A stretch of 37,802 nt of DNA. It comes from Galbibacter marinus. Its GTDB lineage: Bacteria > Bacteroidota > Bacteroidia > Flavobacteriales > Flavobacteriaceae. The DNA lies in the NCBI RefSeq assembly GCF_000300875.1, contig NZ_AMSG01000024.1:1-37802 (forward strand). Reading direction: 5' to 3'. The notes beneath the pieces were generated by a model, which was not told the origin of the DNA, searched no databases, and saw nothing but the letters and a program-made list of their open reading frames with translations. Of the stretch, positions 27,685 through 35,487 are shown one piece after another (position 1 is the stretch's first letter; each line of letters starts with the position of its first letter). A program made the position numbers and the translations under genes.

Positions 27685-28416
27685 ATGAATAAACTCATCA
27701 CCCTACTATTCACAGCTTTAATCCTGGCATCTTGTGCTAAAGAAACCGGTAATTTAACCATCAATGGAACTGTGAAGGGACTACGTAAAGGAAAAATATA
27801 TTTACAAAAAGTAAAGGATAGTACTTTAATTAGTATCGATTCCGTTAAAATTGATGGAGAGCCTAACTTTCAGTTTACAACAGATATTGAAAGTCCAGAA
27901 GTTCTCACCCTATATTTAGATAAAAATGACAGAAATAACTTAAATGATCAACTAGATATTTTTGCAGAACCTGGGGTGATCAATGTTCAGACCACCAGAG
28001 ACTTTTTTGCACCAGAGGCAAAAATTGAAGGTTCAGAGAGTCATACGAAATGGAATGAATACAAAAAAATACGTTCAAAATTTGGAGGCGAAAATCTTGA
28101 CCTGATAAAGGAAATTTTAGAGGCAAGTAAAGCAGGAAATATGACTTTAGTGGATTCGCTACAGACACGCTCCGATCAAAATGCAAAAAGAAGCTATCTA
28201 TACACCATTAACTTTGTACTTAACAATACTGACTCCTATGTCGCGCCATATATTACGCTTGTAGATGCTTATAATGTAAATATTAAATATCTAGATTCAA
28301 TTTCAAATACACTTACTCCAGAGGTCGCGGACTCTAAATACGGAAAGCTACTGAGGGAATATATCACGGATATAAAAGACGATATTGCTAAGGCCGAAAT
28401 TGACAGTATCAATTAG
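27685..28416 (+). CDS. DUF4369 domain lipoprotein
   Basis: 243 residues. Signal peptide with a clear lipobox (TALILASCAKE). The N-terminal half reads GNLTINGTVKGLRKGKIYLQKVKDSTLISIDSVKIDGEPNFQFTTDIESPEVLTLYLDK, the DUF4369 beta-rich domain, which in Bacteroidota often precedes a thioredoxin-like domain. No thioredoxin domain or CxxC is present here; the remainder (about 125-243) is helical and charged. It is therefore a DUF4369-only protein, probably anchored in a membrane. CATATTTG about 30 bp upstream is a one-mismatch -7 candidate. A long inverted repeat follows the stop. Confidence 0.85.
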   Translation: MNKLITLLFTALILASCAKETGNLTINGTVKGLRKGKIYLQKVKDSTLISIDSVKIDGEPNFQFTTDIESPEVLTLYLDKNDRNNLNDQLDIFAEPGVINVQTTRDFFAPEAKIEGSESHTKWNEYKKIRSKFGGENLDLIKEILEASKAGNMTLVDSLQTRSDQNAKRSYLYTINFVLNNTDSYVAPYITLVDAYNVNIKYLDSISNTLTPEVADSKYGKLLREYITDIKDDIAKAEIDSIN

Positions 28417-28419
28417 AAA

Positions 28420-28484
28420 TAATAAGCTGTAGTGCCATACCGAGACATCCCATTGATACACCGATGTGGCACTACAGCTTATTA
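28420..28484. repeat. 18-bp perfect inverted repeat with 29-base loop
   Basis: TAATAAGCTGTAGTGCCA (28420-28437) is exactly repeated in inverse as TGGCACTACAGCTTATTA (28467-28484). It is located just after the DUF4369 stop codon and before the convergent nitroreductase. The loop can extend the stem by CATC/GATG with a bulge. Neither strand has a strong T-run beyond the stem, so it is unlike a standard intrinsic terminator; it may be a bidirectional terminator of another kind, an mRNA stabiliser, or a repeat-family member. Confidence 0.8.
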
Positions 28485-28526
28485 GCAAATTATTTTAACC
28501 AAATAAAGTCTTAGGTATATAACATG

Positions 28527-29156
28527 CTAACTGATTCTTGTCACCATATCTTTTACTGGTATTCTTACCTTTGGTGCATCAGCTAAGAAATCATTTTCTT
28601 GATCACGGTACCCTAAAGAAAGGATCACTACACTATGTAAGTTTTTCTCTTTCAAACTGAGTAACTCATCAAATAATTCAGGATCAAAACCTTCCATTGG
28701 AGTCGCATCTACCTTAACATTAGCTGCAGCGATTAAAGCCGTTCCCAGGGCAATATATGTTTGCTTTTCAGCCCAAAGTTTGTTTTGGTCATCAGTTCTA
28801 CTACTAAAATAAGAATCCATCGTAGTGAATAATCCTTCTAGTGATTCAGTAGGAACTCCTTGTTTTTCAGCAGTCAGTTCTACCAAATTTCTAATATGCT
28901 GCGTGGTTACTTTATTGTATGCAGCAAAAACTAAAAGGTGTGAAGAATGAGCGATCTGTTTATTAAATGAATTCGCGCCGAGTTTCTCTTTTAGTTCGGC
29001 GTTATCTATTGCCAATACACGGTATGGCTGTAGTCCACATGAGGATGCAGAAAGATTAATAGCCTCAGTGATAAAGTCCAATTTCTCTTCGCTTATCTTT
29101 TCATTGGAATAGCTTTTTGTGGCATATCTCCAATTTAAATCTTGTATTAAATCCAT
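28527..29156 (-). CDS. NAD(P)H-dependent nitroreductase-family oxidoreductase
   Basis: 209 residues from ATG 29156 (MDLIQDLNWRYATKSYSNEKISEEKLDFITEAINLSASSCGLQPYRVLAI); 15 extra in-frame codons upstream would run through the promoter. FMN flavoprotein of the nitroreductase superfamily (NfsB-like), reducing quinones, nitro compounds or similar. Blocks: RYATKSY, SASSCGLQPYR (FMN), DQNKLWAEKQTYIALGTALIAAANVKVDATPMEGFDPE, and SLGYRDQENDFLADAPKVRIP. Divergently adjacent to an HxlR regulator, an arrangement found for YodB-YodC in Bacillus and suggesting control in response to quinone or thiol stress (inference). Confidence 0.93.
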   Translation of the reverse strand: MDLIQDLNWRYATKSYSNEKISEEKLDFITEAINLSASSCGLQPYRVLAIDNAELKEKLGANSFNKQIAHSSHLLVFAAYNKVTTQHIRNLVELTAEKQGVPTESLEGLFTTMDSYFSSRTDDQNKLWAEKQTYIALGTALIAAANVKVDATPMEGFDPELFDELLSLKEKNLHSVVILSLGYRDQENDFLADAPKVRIPVKDMVTRIS

Positions 29157-29176
29157 AATTCTAATTTTTAAAACAA

Positions 29177-29184
29177 CAAAGTTA
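29177..29184 (-). promoter_or_regulatory. -7 promoter element for the nitroreductase gene
   Basis: The minus strand reads TAACTTTG (TAnnTTTG), 20 bp before the ATG at 29156. The first direct repeat (29195-29209) begins 10 bp upstream, in the spacer/-33 region. Confidence 0.5.
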
Positions 29185-29194
29185 TGTTTAGGCA

Positions 29195-29244
29195 GTGACA
29201 TTTAGTAACTTTATGACAAAAAGTAATGGTGACATTTAGGTAAC
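29195..29244. promoter_or_regulatory. Paired operator-like repeats between nitroreductase and hxlR
   Basis: GTGACATTTAGTAAC (29195-29209) and GTGACATTTAGGTAAC (29229-29244) are direct repeats 34 bp apart, each itself an imperfect GTkAC...GTAAC dyad. The left copy overlaps the nitroreductase promoter; the right copy lies 18 bp before the hxlR ATG. They are good candidates for HxlR binding, repressing both genes. Confidence 0.5.
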
Positions 29245-29262
29245 CATCAACAAACATAAGGC

Positions 29263-29622
29263 ATGGACAAAATAGAAACTAAATTAAAAGGGGATCACAA
29301 AATGTGTAGAAATAACATAAGGGCAATTCATGACGCTTTCGATGTTATCGGAGGTAAGTGGAAGATTTCAATCATATCATGCTTGAGTTTTAATGCGATG
29401 CGTTTTTCTGAATTATTAAAAGAAGTAGAAGGTATTTCTGGAAAAATGCTCAGCAGAGAACTCAAAGAATTAGAAACAAATCAACTCATCAATAGAGAAG
29501 TTTTAAGCACCCACCCTATCACCGTTCGTTACACGCTCACGGATTACGGTAAAACCGTGCAACCCCTAACTCAAACTATAGCAAAATGGGGGCTCAATCA
29601 CCGTAAAAAGATAATCGGGTGA
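29263..29622 (+). CDS. HxlR family transcriptional regulator
   Basis: 119 residues, a winged-helix protein. Typical HxlR blocks: a Cys near the N-terminus (KMCRNNIRAIHDAFDVIGGKWKISIISCLSFNAMRFSELLKEVEGISGKMLSRELKELETNQLINREVL), then VRYTLTDYGKTVQPLTQTIAKWG. Cys14-equivalent in MCRNN is where redox-sensing HxlR members carry their reactive thiol; Cys residues also occur at ISCL. It is divergent from the nitroreductase with 106 bp between starts, which contain paired repeats. Repression of both genes is inferred. Confidence 0.93.
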   Translation: MDKIETKLKGDHKMCRNNIRAIHDAFDVIGGKWKISIISCLSFNAMRFSELLKEVEGISGKMLSRELKELETNQLINREVLSTHPITVRYTLTDYGKTVQPLTQTIAKWGLNHRKKIIG

Positions 29623-29733
29623 TTTGGATGATGGGTTTGAAAGCGGAATCTGTAAAAAGAAGGCATACTGAGTTGTCAAAAATTAAAAGTTGTCATCCCA
29701 ATAGCCCTCTCTCGATTCGTTTTATATCCTAGC

Positions 29734-31197
29734 TTACTCTTTAATTGGAGTATTGGCAAGGATTTCTTTTAAAAACTTCCAAAACTTTTTTACTGATTCA
29801 ATTTCCACTCTTTCATCTGGAGAGTGTGCTCCTTTTATAGTAGGACCAAAACTAATCATATCCATTTCTGGGTAATTCTGACCTAGAATACCACATTCTA
29901 AACCAGCGTGACATGCTACAACTTTAGGTTTATCATTGAATAATTCTTCATACTTAGCCGTCAATACCTTTAAAATAGGACTGTTCATATTTGGATTCCA
30001 TCCTGGATAAAAACCTTTAAGTTCCACCGAACACCCACACAGTTCAAAACAAGAACGTAAGGCATTGGCGAGATCTATTTTTGAAGATTCCACTGAAGAC
30101 CGTGTTAAACACATTACTTTTAGCTTCCCTTCTTTAATTTTAACCCTAGCAATGTTATTAGATGTTTGTACCAAATCCTCCATAGTTGGACTCATAGCAT
30201 AAACGCCGTTGTGAGCGGCATAAATCGCTCTTGTAATCCCTTCCTGAACACCAAGCTCCATTACAAAGGCAGGAACATCTGTTACCTCCGCACTAATCAC
30301 AAGATTAGGATCCATTACTTTGAATTCTTTCTTTATGGAAGATGCCAATTGATTAAACTCTAAAGCAAAAGCATCGTGATGAATTTCATCCACTACAACG
30401 ACCGCTTCACTCTCCCTTGGAATTGCATTTCTGAGCCCTCCCCCATCAATACTTGCTATACGTAATCCAAAGCTTTCAAAACCTTCGAATAACAATCGGT
30501 TCATTATTTTATTAGCGTTACCAAAACCACGGTGAATATCCATACCACTATGTCCACCGTGAAGTCCCTTCACACTAATCTGGTATGCCATAACTCCAGA
30601 AGGAGTTTCTTCTTCCTTATATGAGCGGCTTGCAGTTAAATCTACACCACCAGCACATCCTATATCTATTTCATCATCTTCCTCTGTATCCAAATTCAAA
30701 AGGATATCACCTTTGAGAATTCCACCTTTGAGACCTTGAGCCCCTGTCATTCCAGTTTCTTCATCAATTGTAAACAATGCCTCAATTGCAGGGTGCTGTA
30801 ATTGATTACTCTGTAAAATAGCCATTATTGCAGCTACTCCCATTCCATTATCAGCTCCAAGTGTGGTTCCATTTGCCTTCACCCATCCATCGACGACCAT
30901 CATTTCAATACCTTGGGTACTAAAGTCAAATTTTGTATCGCGGTTTTTCTGATGGACCATATCCAAATGGGATTGTAACACTACCGTTTTGCGGTTTTCC
31001 ATTGTTGGTGTGGCAGGTTTACGGATAATAACATTGCCTACCTCATCTTTAGTTGTAGACAATCCTAATCCTTGGCCAAATGCCATCATAAATGCAATGA
31101 CCTGTTCCTCTTTTTTTGAAGCCCTAGGTACGGCATTTAAGTCTGCAAAATTATTCCATACCGAAATTGGTTCTAATGCTCTAATCTCTGAATTCAT
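29734..31197 (-). CDS. pepD: Aminoacyl-histidine dipeptidase (M20 family, PepD)
   Basis: 487 residues from ATG 31197 (MNSEIRALEPISVWNNFADLNAVPRASKKEEQVIAFM); 24 codons of open frame upstream precede the promoter and are excluded. A di-zinc dipeptidase (Xaa-His dipeptides such as carnosine). Metal-binding motifs: LQSHLDMVHQ (His and catalytic Asp), TLGADNGMGVAAIMA (bridging Asp), FTIDEETGMTGAQG (catalytic and ligand Glu), and late AHSPDERVEI (His ligand). SVKGLHGGHSGMDIHRGFGNANKIMNRLL is the dimerisation region. It has its own promoter and is single. Confidence 0.95.
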   Translation of the reverse strand: MNSEIRALEPISVWNNFADLNAVPRASKKEEQVIAFMMAFGQGLGLSTTKDEVGNVIIRKPATPTMENRKTVVLQSHLDMVHQKNRDTKFDFSTQGIEMMVVDGWVKANGTTLGADNGMGVAAIMAILQSNQLQHPAIEALFTIDEETGMTGAQGLKGGILKGDILLNLDTEEDDEIDIGCAGGVDLTASRSYKEEETPSGVMAYQISVKGLHGGHSGMDIHRGFGNANKIMNRLLFEGFESFGLRIASIDGGGLRNAIPRESEAVVVVDEIHHDAFALEFNQLASSIKKEFKVMDPNLVISAEVTDVPAFVMELGVQEGITRAIYAAHNGVYAMSPTMEDLVQTSNNIARVKIKEGKLKVMCLTRSSVESSKIDLANALRSCFELCGCSVELKGFYPGWNPNMNSPILKVLTAKYEELFNDKPKVVACHAGLECGILGQNYPEMDMISFGPTIKGAHSPDERVEIESVKKFWKFLKEILANTPIKE

Positions 31198-31218
31198 TTT
31201 TATAAATTTAGATTTTGG

Positions 31219-31251
31219 CAAAAATACCAATGTTATCTTAGAATTCCGCAA
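31219..31251 (-). promoter_or_regulatory. Promoter of pepD
   Basis: On the minus strand TTG, a 22-bp spacer and TATTTTTG (31219-31226) match the Bacteroidota -33/-7 consensus, with a predicted start about 15 bases before the ATG at 31197. Confidence 0.55.
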
Positions 31252-31413
31252 TCTAGGATAGGGATTCATCCTTTATGCAATCAATTATCTTAAGATTGAC
31301 TTTTAGAAAAATAAACCTATTTAACCATAGAAAATCTATGATGTACCTTACAACGTAACTGGACTGGGAAGATTCGAATATCGCAAATTAAGGTAAAACT
31401 AAAATACAAGAAA

Positions 31414-32584
31414 CTATAAGTCCCTCAAGAATTTAGAGTATTGATAATTCAAAATATAAAAGTAGGTTCCACTTGGAAGTGGCTGACTTTCATTAATCGT
31501 TAAACGACCATTTGAATAACCATCTAGTTGAACCATCATAACCACTAGCTGAAGCGTTTGTATCAATCGTGGCTATTGTTGTCCCTACTCCATTTGTAAA
31601 GTTGTAAACACCATCGGTTACTGTTAAGCTTGTGGTATTGGCGTCCATAATAACCTCAGCACCATCAACAGCTGTATGGGTAAACGTACCATCACCGTTA
31701 TCAACTAAAATATCGGTAGTTCCGTCAAGTTGACTTTTGATCTCTTCCAGTGCCCCTTGAACATTTGTAGAGGTAAAACCATTGGTAGAATTATCAAAAC
31801 CAAGCGAACCAGCATTCGTATCAATTGCAACAGGAGTCCCGTTTCCATTATCTATGGTATAGGTTCCATCTGTATTATCAGTTACCGCTGTTTTAGCTAT
31901 AGTTCCTAAAGGAGTTCCATCTTCCGATGCCAGAGAAACTGTCCCATCAACATTATCAATAAGACTAACACCACCCCCAGAATTAATCTCAGCTAACACC
32001 TCATCAATGGCATCCTGAACATTTGTAGATGTTAATCCACTAGTTGAACCATCATAGCCACTAGCCGATGCGCTGGTGTCAATTGTAACCAGAGTATTTC
32101 CAGGTTGATCTTTAAAACTATAGGTTCCATCACCGTTATCAACTACTGAAATTAATAGATCAATTTCGTTTAAGTCGATGACCGTAGATGTCCCGTCTTC
32201 GTTAACATATGTATAGGTTCCGTCATTGTTATTCTCTAAAGTAGTTACAGTTTCAGTAAAATCATTATTGACCTCATCAGAGATTACTATCCTTTTCCAA
32301 CTGTCCTCAAACCAATAGTAATATCAAGGTCTAACATCAGAAATAGTTTGGATATTATGTACCAAGAGACTTTCTATATTACTAGAACCGATCGTTGTTT
32401 GATCAGTTGTTCCAGTTAAAGAAACTTGTGGTATAAGAACCCCTCTATCTTTTGCTACAATTTCCAATTGACTGGATGAATTTGGCATATCGGTACCAAT
32501 ACCCACTTGTGCATATGCTAGTAAACTTCCAACAAAAAATAAGATAAATAGCAGTAGTAGTCTTCCAATAATTTTACGAATTAT
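31414..32584 (-). pseudogene. Decayed type IX-secreted repeat protein
   Basis: Reading from the right: a signal peptide (IRKIIGRLLLLFILFFVGSLLAYAQVGIGT) whose ATG has apparently become ATA (32582-32584) or been lost, since no ATG/GTG/TTG occurs between the in-frame stop at 32609-32611 and the hydrophobic core. The frame then runs through SSQLEIVAKDRGVLIPQVSLTGTTDQTT to an in-frame TGA at 32324-32326, where homologues have GYYYWF. It stays open through repeats of the type DNGDGTYTF...TIDTSASASGYDGST...TSTNVQDAIDEV to about 31525. There the frame shifts into DGYSNGRLTINESQPLPSGTYFYILNYQ, the tail of a gliding-motility C-terminal domain, ending at TAG 31414-31416. A large internal deletion joining repeats to the sorting domain explains this best. 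Confidence 0.8.
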
Positions 32585-33066
32585 TACTGAGTAATCATAA
32601 CAATTGAATTATAAATTCTTGAGGGGTAGAATCAAATTCCGGGCAAAAATGAGAAGAGACCATCAAACATGAAAAGAAATGAAGGTTACGCAGGTACTAC
32701 ATTTTACGGGTTTCCTTATTTTAAACCCCTTACATAGAGTCTGAAGGACTTTGATGATAAAATTTTAACAGCAGAATTAGTTAAAGAAATATAATAATAG
32801 AGAAGTTTTCGACCAGCGCTATCCAGATTTAATAAGACCTATACTCCTTTGAATTGTTTTTGAGCCATTGTGAGTTCCGAATTCATTAGAATGAGGAAGC
32901 GATAATCATAATAGGCCGTTCCTTTTTGCTTCAAAGTTTTATCGCACTATAGCATATTGGGATATCAAAATCTAGGTAATGCAAAAGTTTTATTAATTTT
33001 TCGGACTTTATAAATTCTTGTGTTTTAGTCTTTTTGCAACCACCAAGATTGACTAATTTTGAGTTT
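32585..33066. other. Gene-free region between the pseudogene and the DUF3810 gene
   Basis: About 480 bp with no supported gene. A short frame on the plus strand (32669-32737, MKRNEGYAGTTFYGFPYFKPLT) continues in frame after its TAG for another 18 codons (SLKDFDDKILTAELVKEI), which may be debris of a lost gene, but I recognise nothing in it. The minus strand also has short coding-like frames around 32780-32960 without recognisable family. No repeats or transfer RNA were seen. Confidence 0.45.
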
Positions 33067-34173
33067 ATGGCAAAACACTTAAAAACACTCATTGCGCTTT
33101 CCATTGTCCCTCAAATACTTTTGGTTAAAATAATTGGATCCTTTCCAAACTTTGTAGAAACCTATTATAGTTCTGGAATATACCCAGTAATTTCTAAAAT
33201 AGCACGCTATATATTCGGATGGATTCCCATTTCAGTGGGTGATATCATATACTCTATTGCAGCTGTGTTTTTAATACGATTCTTAGTTAAAGAATTACCT
33301 AAGCTTTTTAAAAAACCCATTGAAATACTCAGAGAGTGTTTTGTAGTGATCGCTGTGCTCTATGCCTTATTTCATCTGTTATGGGGATTTAACTATTATC
33401 GACTTCCCCTACATGAAAAACTTGGTCTTTCAGAGCTTTATACTCAAGAAGAATTATACAATTACACTAACTATCTTATCCAACAAAGTAACTCCCTACA
33501 CAAACAACTAAACCCTGATTCCACAGCTATAATCAAAATTCCATATTCTAGAGAGGAGATCTACCAGAAAAGTTTAGAAGGATACCAGAAGCTTGCCGAT
33601 CAATATCCAAATTTACAGATAGAGACCCAGAGCATAAAGACTTCTTTATACTCTACTGGACTAACCTACATGGGGTATGGTGGATACTTAAACCCCTTCA
33701 CCAATGAAGCCCAGGTCAATGGCTTACAAATCAACTACAGATATCCAGTGGTAAGCTGTCATGAACAAGCTCATCAAATAGGATATTCTGCAGAGAATGA
33801 AGCAAACTTTATCGGATTTTTAGCAGCCATACATAACTCTGATTTATACTTTAAGTATTCTGGATATTTATATGTACTGCGTTATGCGCTTGCCGCAGTA
33901 GAGAGAAAAAGTCCAGAACAATTTGAAGTTCTTAAAAACCAATTATATCCAGGTATCATCAAAAATTACATTGAAGTCAATACGTTTTGGAAAAAGTACA
34001 AGACAAAAGCCGAACCTTATTTTAAAAGAACTTTCAATTCATTTTTAAAAGCCAACAATCAGAAAAAGGGAATTAAGTCCTATAGCTATGTTGTAGCACT
34101 ACTAGTAAATTATCACAAAGCAAACCATAAAAAAAACAGCGAGATTCAATTTCCCTCGAACTCACTGTTTTAA
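33067..34173 (+). CDS. DUF3810 membrane protein with HExxH motif
   Basis: 368 residues from ATG 33067 (MAKHLKTLIALSIVPQILLVKIIG); an upstream in-frame TTG is less likely. Three hydrophobic segments in the first 115 residues (about 8-26, 55-72, 93-112, the last ending LLWGFNYYRLPL) are followed by a domain with the zinc-peptidase motif HEQAH at residues 232-236 (SCHEQAHQIGYSAENEANFIGFLAA), where Glu243 or Glu245 could be the third ligand. DUF3810 is found in Bacteroidota and Firmicutes and is predicted as a metallopeptidase without known substrate. The last 14 codons form half of a terminator hairpin shared with the convergent lipoprotein gene. Confidence 0.87.
   Translation: MAKHLKTLIALSIVPQILLVKIIGSFPNFVETYYSSGIYPVISKIARYIFGWIPISVGDIIYSIAAVFLIRFLVKELPKLFKKPIEILRECFVVIAVLYALFHLLWGFNYYRLPLHEKLGLSELYTQEELYNYTNYLIQQSNSLHKQLNPDSTAIIKIPYSREEIYQKSLEGYQKLADQYPNLQIETQSIKTSLYSTGLTYMGYGGYLNPFTNEAQVNGLQINYRYPVVSCHEQAHQIGYSAENEANFIGFLAAIHNSDLYFKYSGYLYVLRYALAAVERKSPEQFEVLKNQLYPGIIKNYIEVNTFWKKYKTKAEPYFKRTFNSFLKANNQKKGIKSYSYVVALLVNYHKANHKKNSEIQFPSNSLF
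34129..34171 (-). terminator. Terminator for the minus-strand lipoprotein, inside the DUF3810 3' end
   Basis: AAAACAG (34133-34139) and GAG (34141-34143) pair with CTC (34161-34163) and CTGTTTT (34165-34171), with one mismatch. Read on the minus strand the stem is followed by eight T (complement of 34129-34136), a good intrinsic terminator 62 bp after the lipoprotein stop. On the plus strand the T-run is only four, so it may act weakly both ways. Confidence 0.6.
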
Positions 34174-34232
34174 TTGTGTAGGAGTGGGTATACCGTACAC
34201 ATATGGTCATTAACACAAATTAAATAGTAGGG

Positions 34233-35045
34233 TTATTTTATAGTACTGTCCAAGTAGGAATATTCAACTGTTTTTGTACTTAAATGTAATTGTGCATCAT
34301 CTTTATAATAAACATTAGCTTTAGTAATTCTATATTTTTCATCATACTCAGGTATGAACCAATAACGATGTTCTAGTTGATTTTCATTCCAAAATTCGAT
34401 GTTCGTCGGATTAAAGGTCGGAAGGAATTCACTGGTAAAAAATTGTCGACGTCCTGAAATATTAGCCTTACTATCGGCAGCCTCAATAACACCTGCTAAC
34501 TCCAAATATGGTTTGTATGGATTCAACTCTGTATCATATGTTATATTGACATAAAGCAATTTCACTTCCTCATCCTCCTTTACAATCATCCGTAACAAAG
34601 TAGGATTAGAATATCTATCCTGCTCTAGAACATAAAATTCAGGCTTAGGATCATTATAAGGATTCGGAATAAGTAAATCAAGGTAAACGATCCCCTCTTC
34701 CCCTTGTTGGCCCTCTACCAAACTTTCAAAGTTCTTTAACTCACCATTATCCTCATTATATTCAAATTTAAGTTCAGGACTTTGATAATCATCACCTTCT
34801 TCCGGGTCATCACCAGGTACAATGGTTGTATTAATAAATAATAGCGTGTCTTGCTTTTGTGAATAGTTAAATTCATATAGCTTACCCACTTTACTATCAT
34901 TATTAGTTATTTTAATAGATTTTAATAAGTGTTCTCGATTAATTTGTACAGATTCTTGAAATATCTCATCTAGTGAATCGTCACAGCTTATTACACATGT
35001 AAATACCACTGACAGAATTGCCAGCACTCGAATTTTATTAAACAT
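34233..35045 (-). CDS. Hypothetical lipoprotein
   Basis: 270 residues. Signal peptide with lipobox (AILSVVFTCVISCDDSLDE), so a lipoprotein whose mature end begins Cys-Asp-Asp, suggesting outer-membrane or surface placement by analogy with charged export signals in Bacteroidota. I do not recognise the rest. It is acidic, beta-rich and has repeated short patterns of strand plus turn (KLYEFNYSQKQDTLLFINTT, LKFEYNEDNGELKNFESL, LLYVNITYDTELNPYKPYLELAG, KRITKANVYYKDDAQLHLSTKTVEYSYL-like end), resembling YD/RHS-like or DUF4595-type sugar-binding lipoproteins, without firm assignment. The promoter carries a strong palindrome. Confidence 0.85.
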   Translation of the reverse strand: MFNKIRVLAILSVVFTCVISCDDSLDEIFQESVQINREHLLKSIKITNNDSKVGKLYEFNYSQKQDTLLFINTTIVPGDDPEEGDDYQSPELKFEYNEDNGELKNFESLVEGQQGEEGIVYLDLLIPNPYNDPKPEFYVLEQDRYSNPTLLRMIVKEDEEVKLLYVNITYDTELNPYKPYLELAGVIEAADSKANISGRRQFFTSEFLPTFNPTNIEFWNENQLEHRYWFIPEYDEKYRITKANVYYKDDAQLHLSTKTVEYSYLDSTIK

Positions 35046-35071
35046 CTTTTCCCCAATAAAAGTTTATCCGC

Positions 35072-35079
35072 CAAAGATA
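35072..35079 (-). promoter_or_regulatory. -7 promoter element for the hypothetical lipoprotein gene
   Basis: The minus strand reads TATCTTTG (TAnnTTTG), 26 bp before the ATG at 35045; predicted transcript start about 35066. The -33 region falls within the 26-bp palindrome. Confidence 0.5.
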
Positions 35080-35095
35080 TTTAATGCCCAACGAG

Positions 35096-35121
35096 TTACC
35101 TTACGGTAAACCGTAAGGTAA
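35096..35121. promoter_or_regulatory. 26-bp palindrome upstream of the lipoprotein gene
   Basis: TTACCTTACGGT-AA-ACCGTAAGGTAA: perfect 12-bp arms with a 2-base centre. The centre (35108.5) is about 42 bp upstream of the predicted lipoprotein transcript start, the position of class II activator sites, and it replaces the -33 element. It is also 366 bp upstream of the divergent 392-codon gene. An operator for an unknown dimeric regulator is the likely role; a hairpin in RNA is less likely since the site is outside the predicted transcript. Confidence 0.6.
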
Positions 35122-35487
35122 ATATTAATTGCCGGAAATTAAGGTTAAGTCATTCTATTAATGGATAGCACAGAGGACATTTTAGGGTGAATAAATATAA
35201 AAAAGCAACTAATCAATTAGTAAAATCTAACTGCATTAAACACGTAACCTAAAACTGCTTAAAGGTCATAATAATCTCCACAAGCTAATTATAAACTCTG
35301 TGATGCTAAAAACTAACGTATTTACCATGTTTAAGTGTTGAAAATTCAGACGTATTAATAGTAAAAAGAACACTTAATCTGTTAATAAATAGTTGTTTAC
35401 ACCACTTTTTCTGTTTGATTTTTCTGATCATTATAAATAACATTACAACTAGTTGAACAAATAATATTAACCATAAAATTTTGAATC
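35122..35487. other. Long AT-rich leader of the 392-codon gene
   Basis: No gene, strong promoter match, hairpin or repeat was seen in these 366 bp. Its AT content is high and it likely contains the promoter of the plus-strand gene, but no perfect TAnnTTTG was found near the ATG; TAAAATTTTG just before it is too close. Confidence 0.4.

Noticed and set aside
32669-32794. Two short plus-strand frames separated by a TAG (MKRNEGYAGTTF... / SLKDFDDKILTAELVKEI)
   Set aside because: In frame with each other and possibly gene debris, but too short and unrecognised to call a pseudogene.
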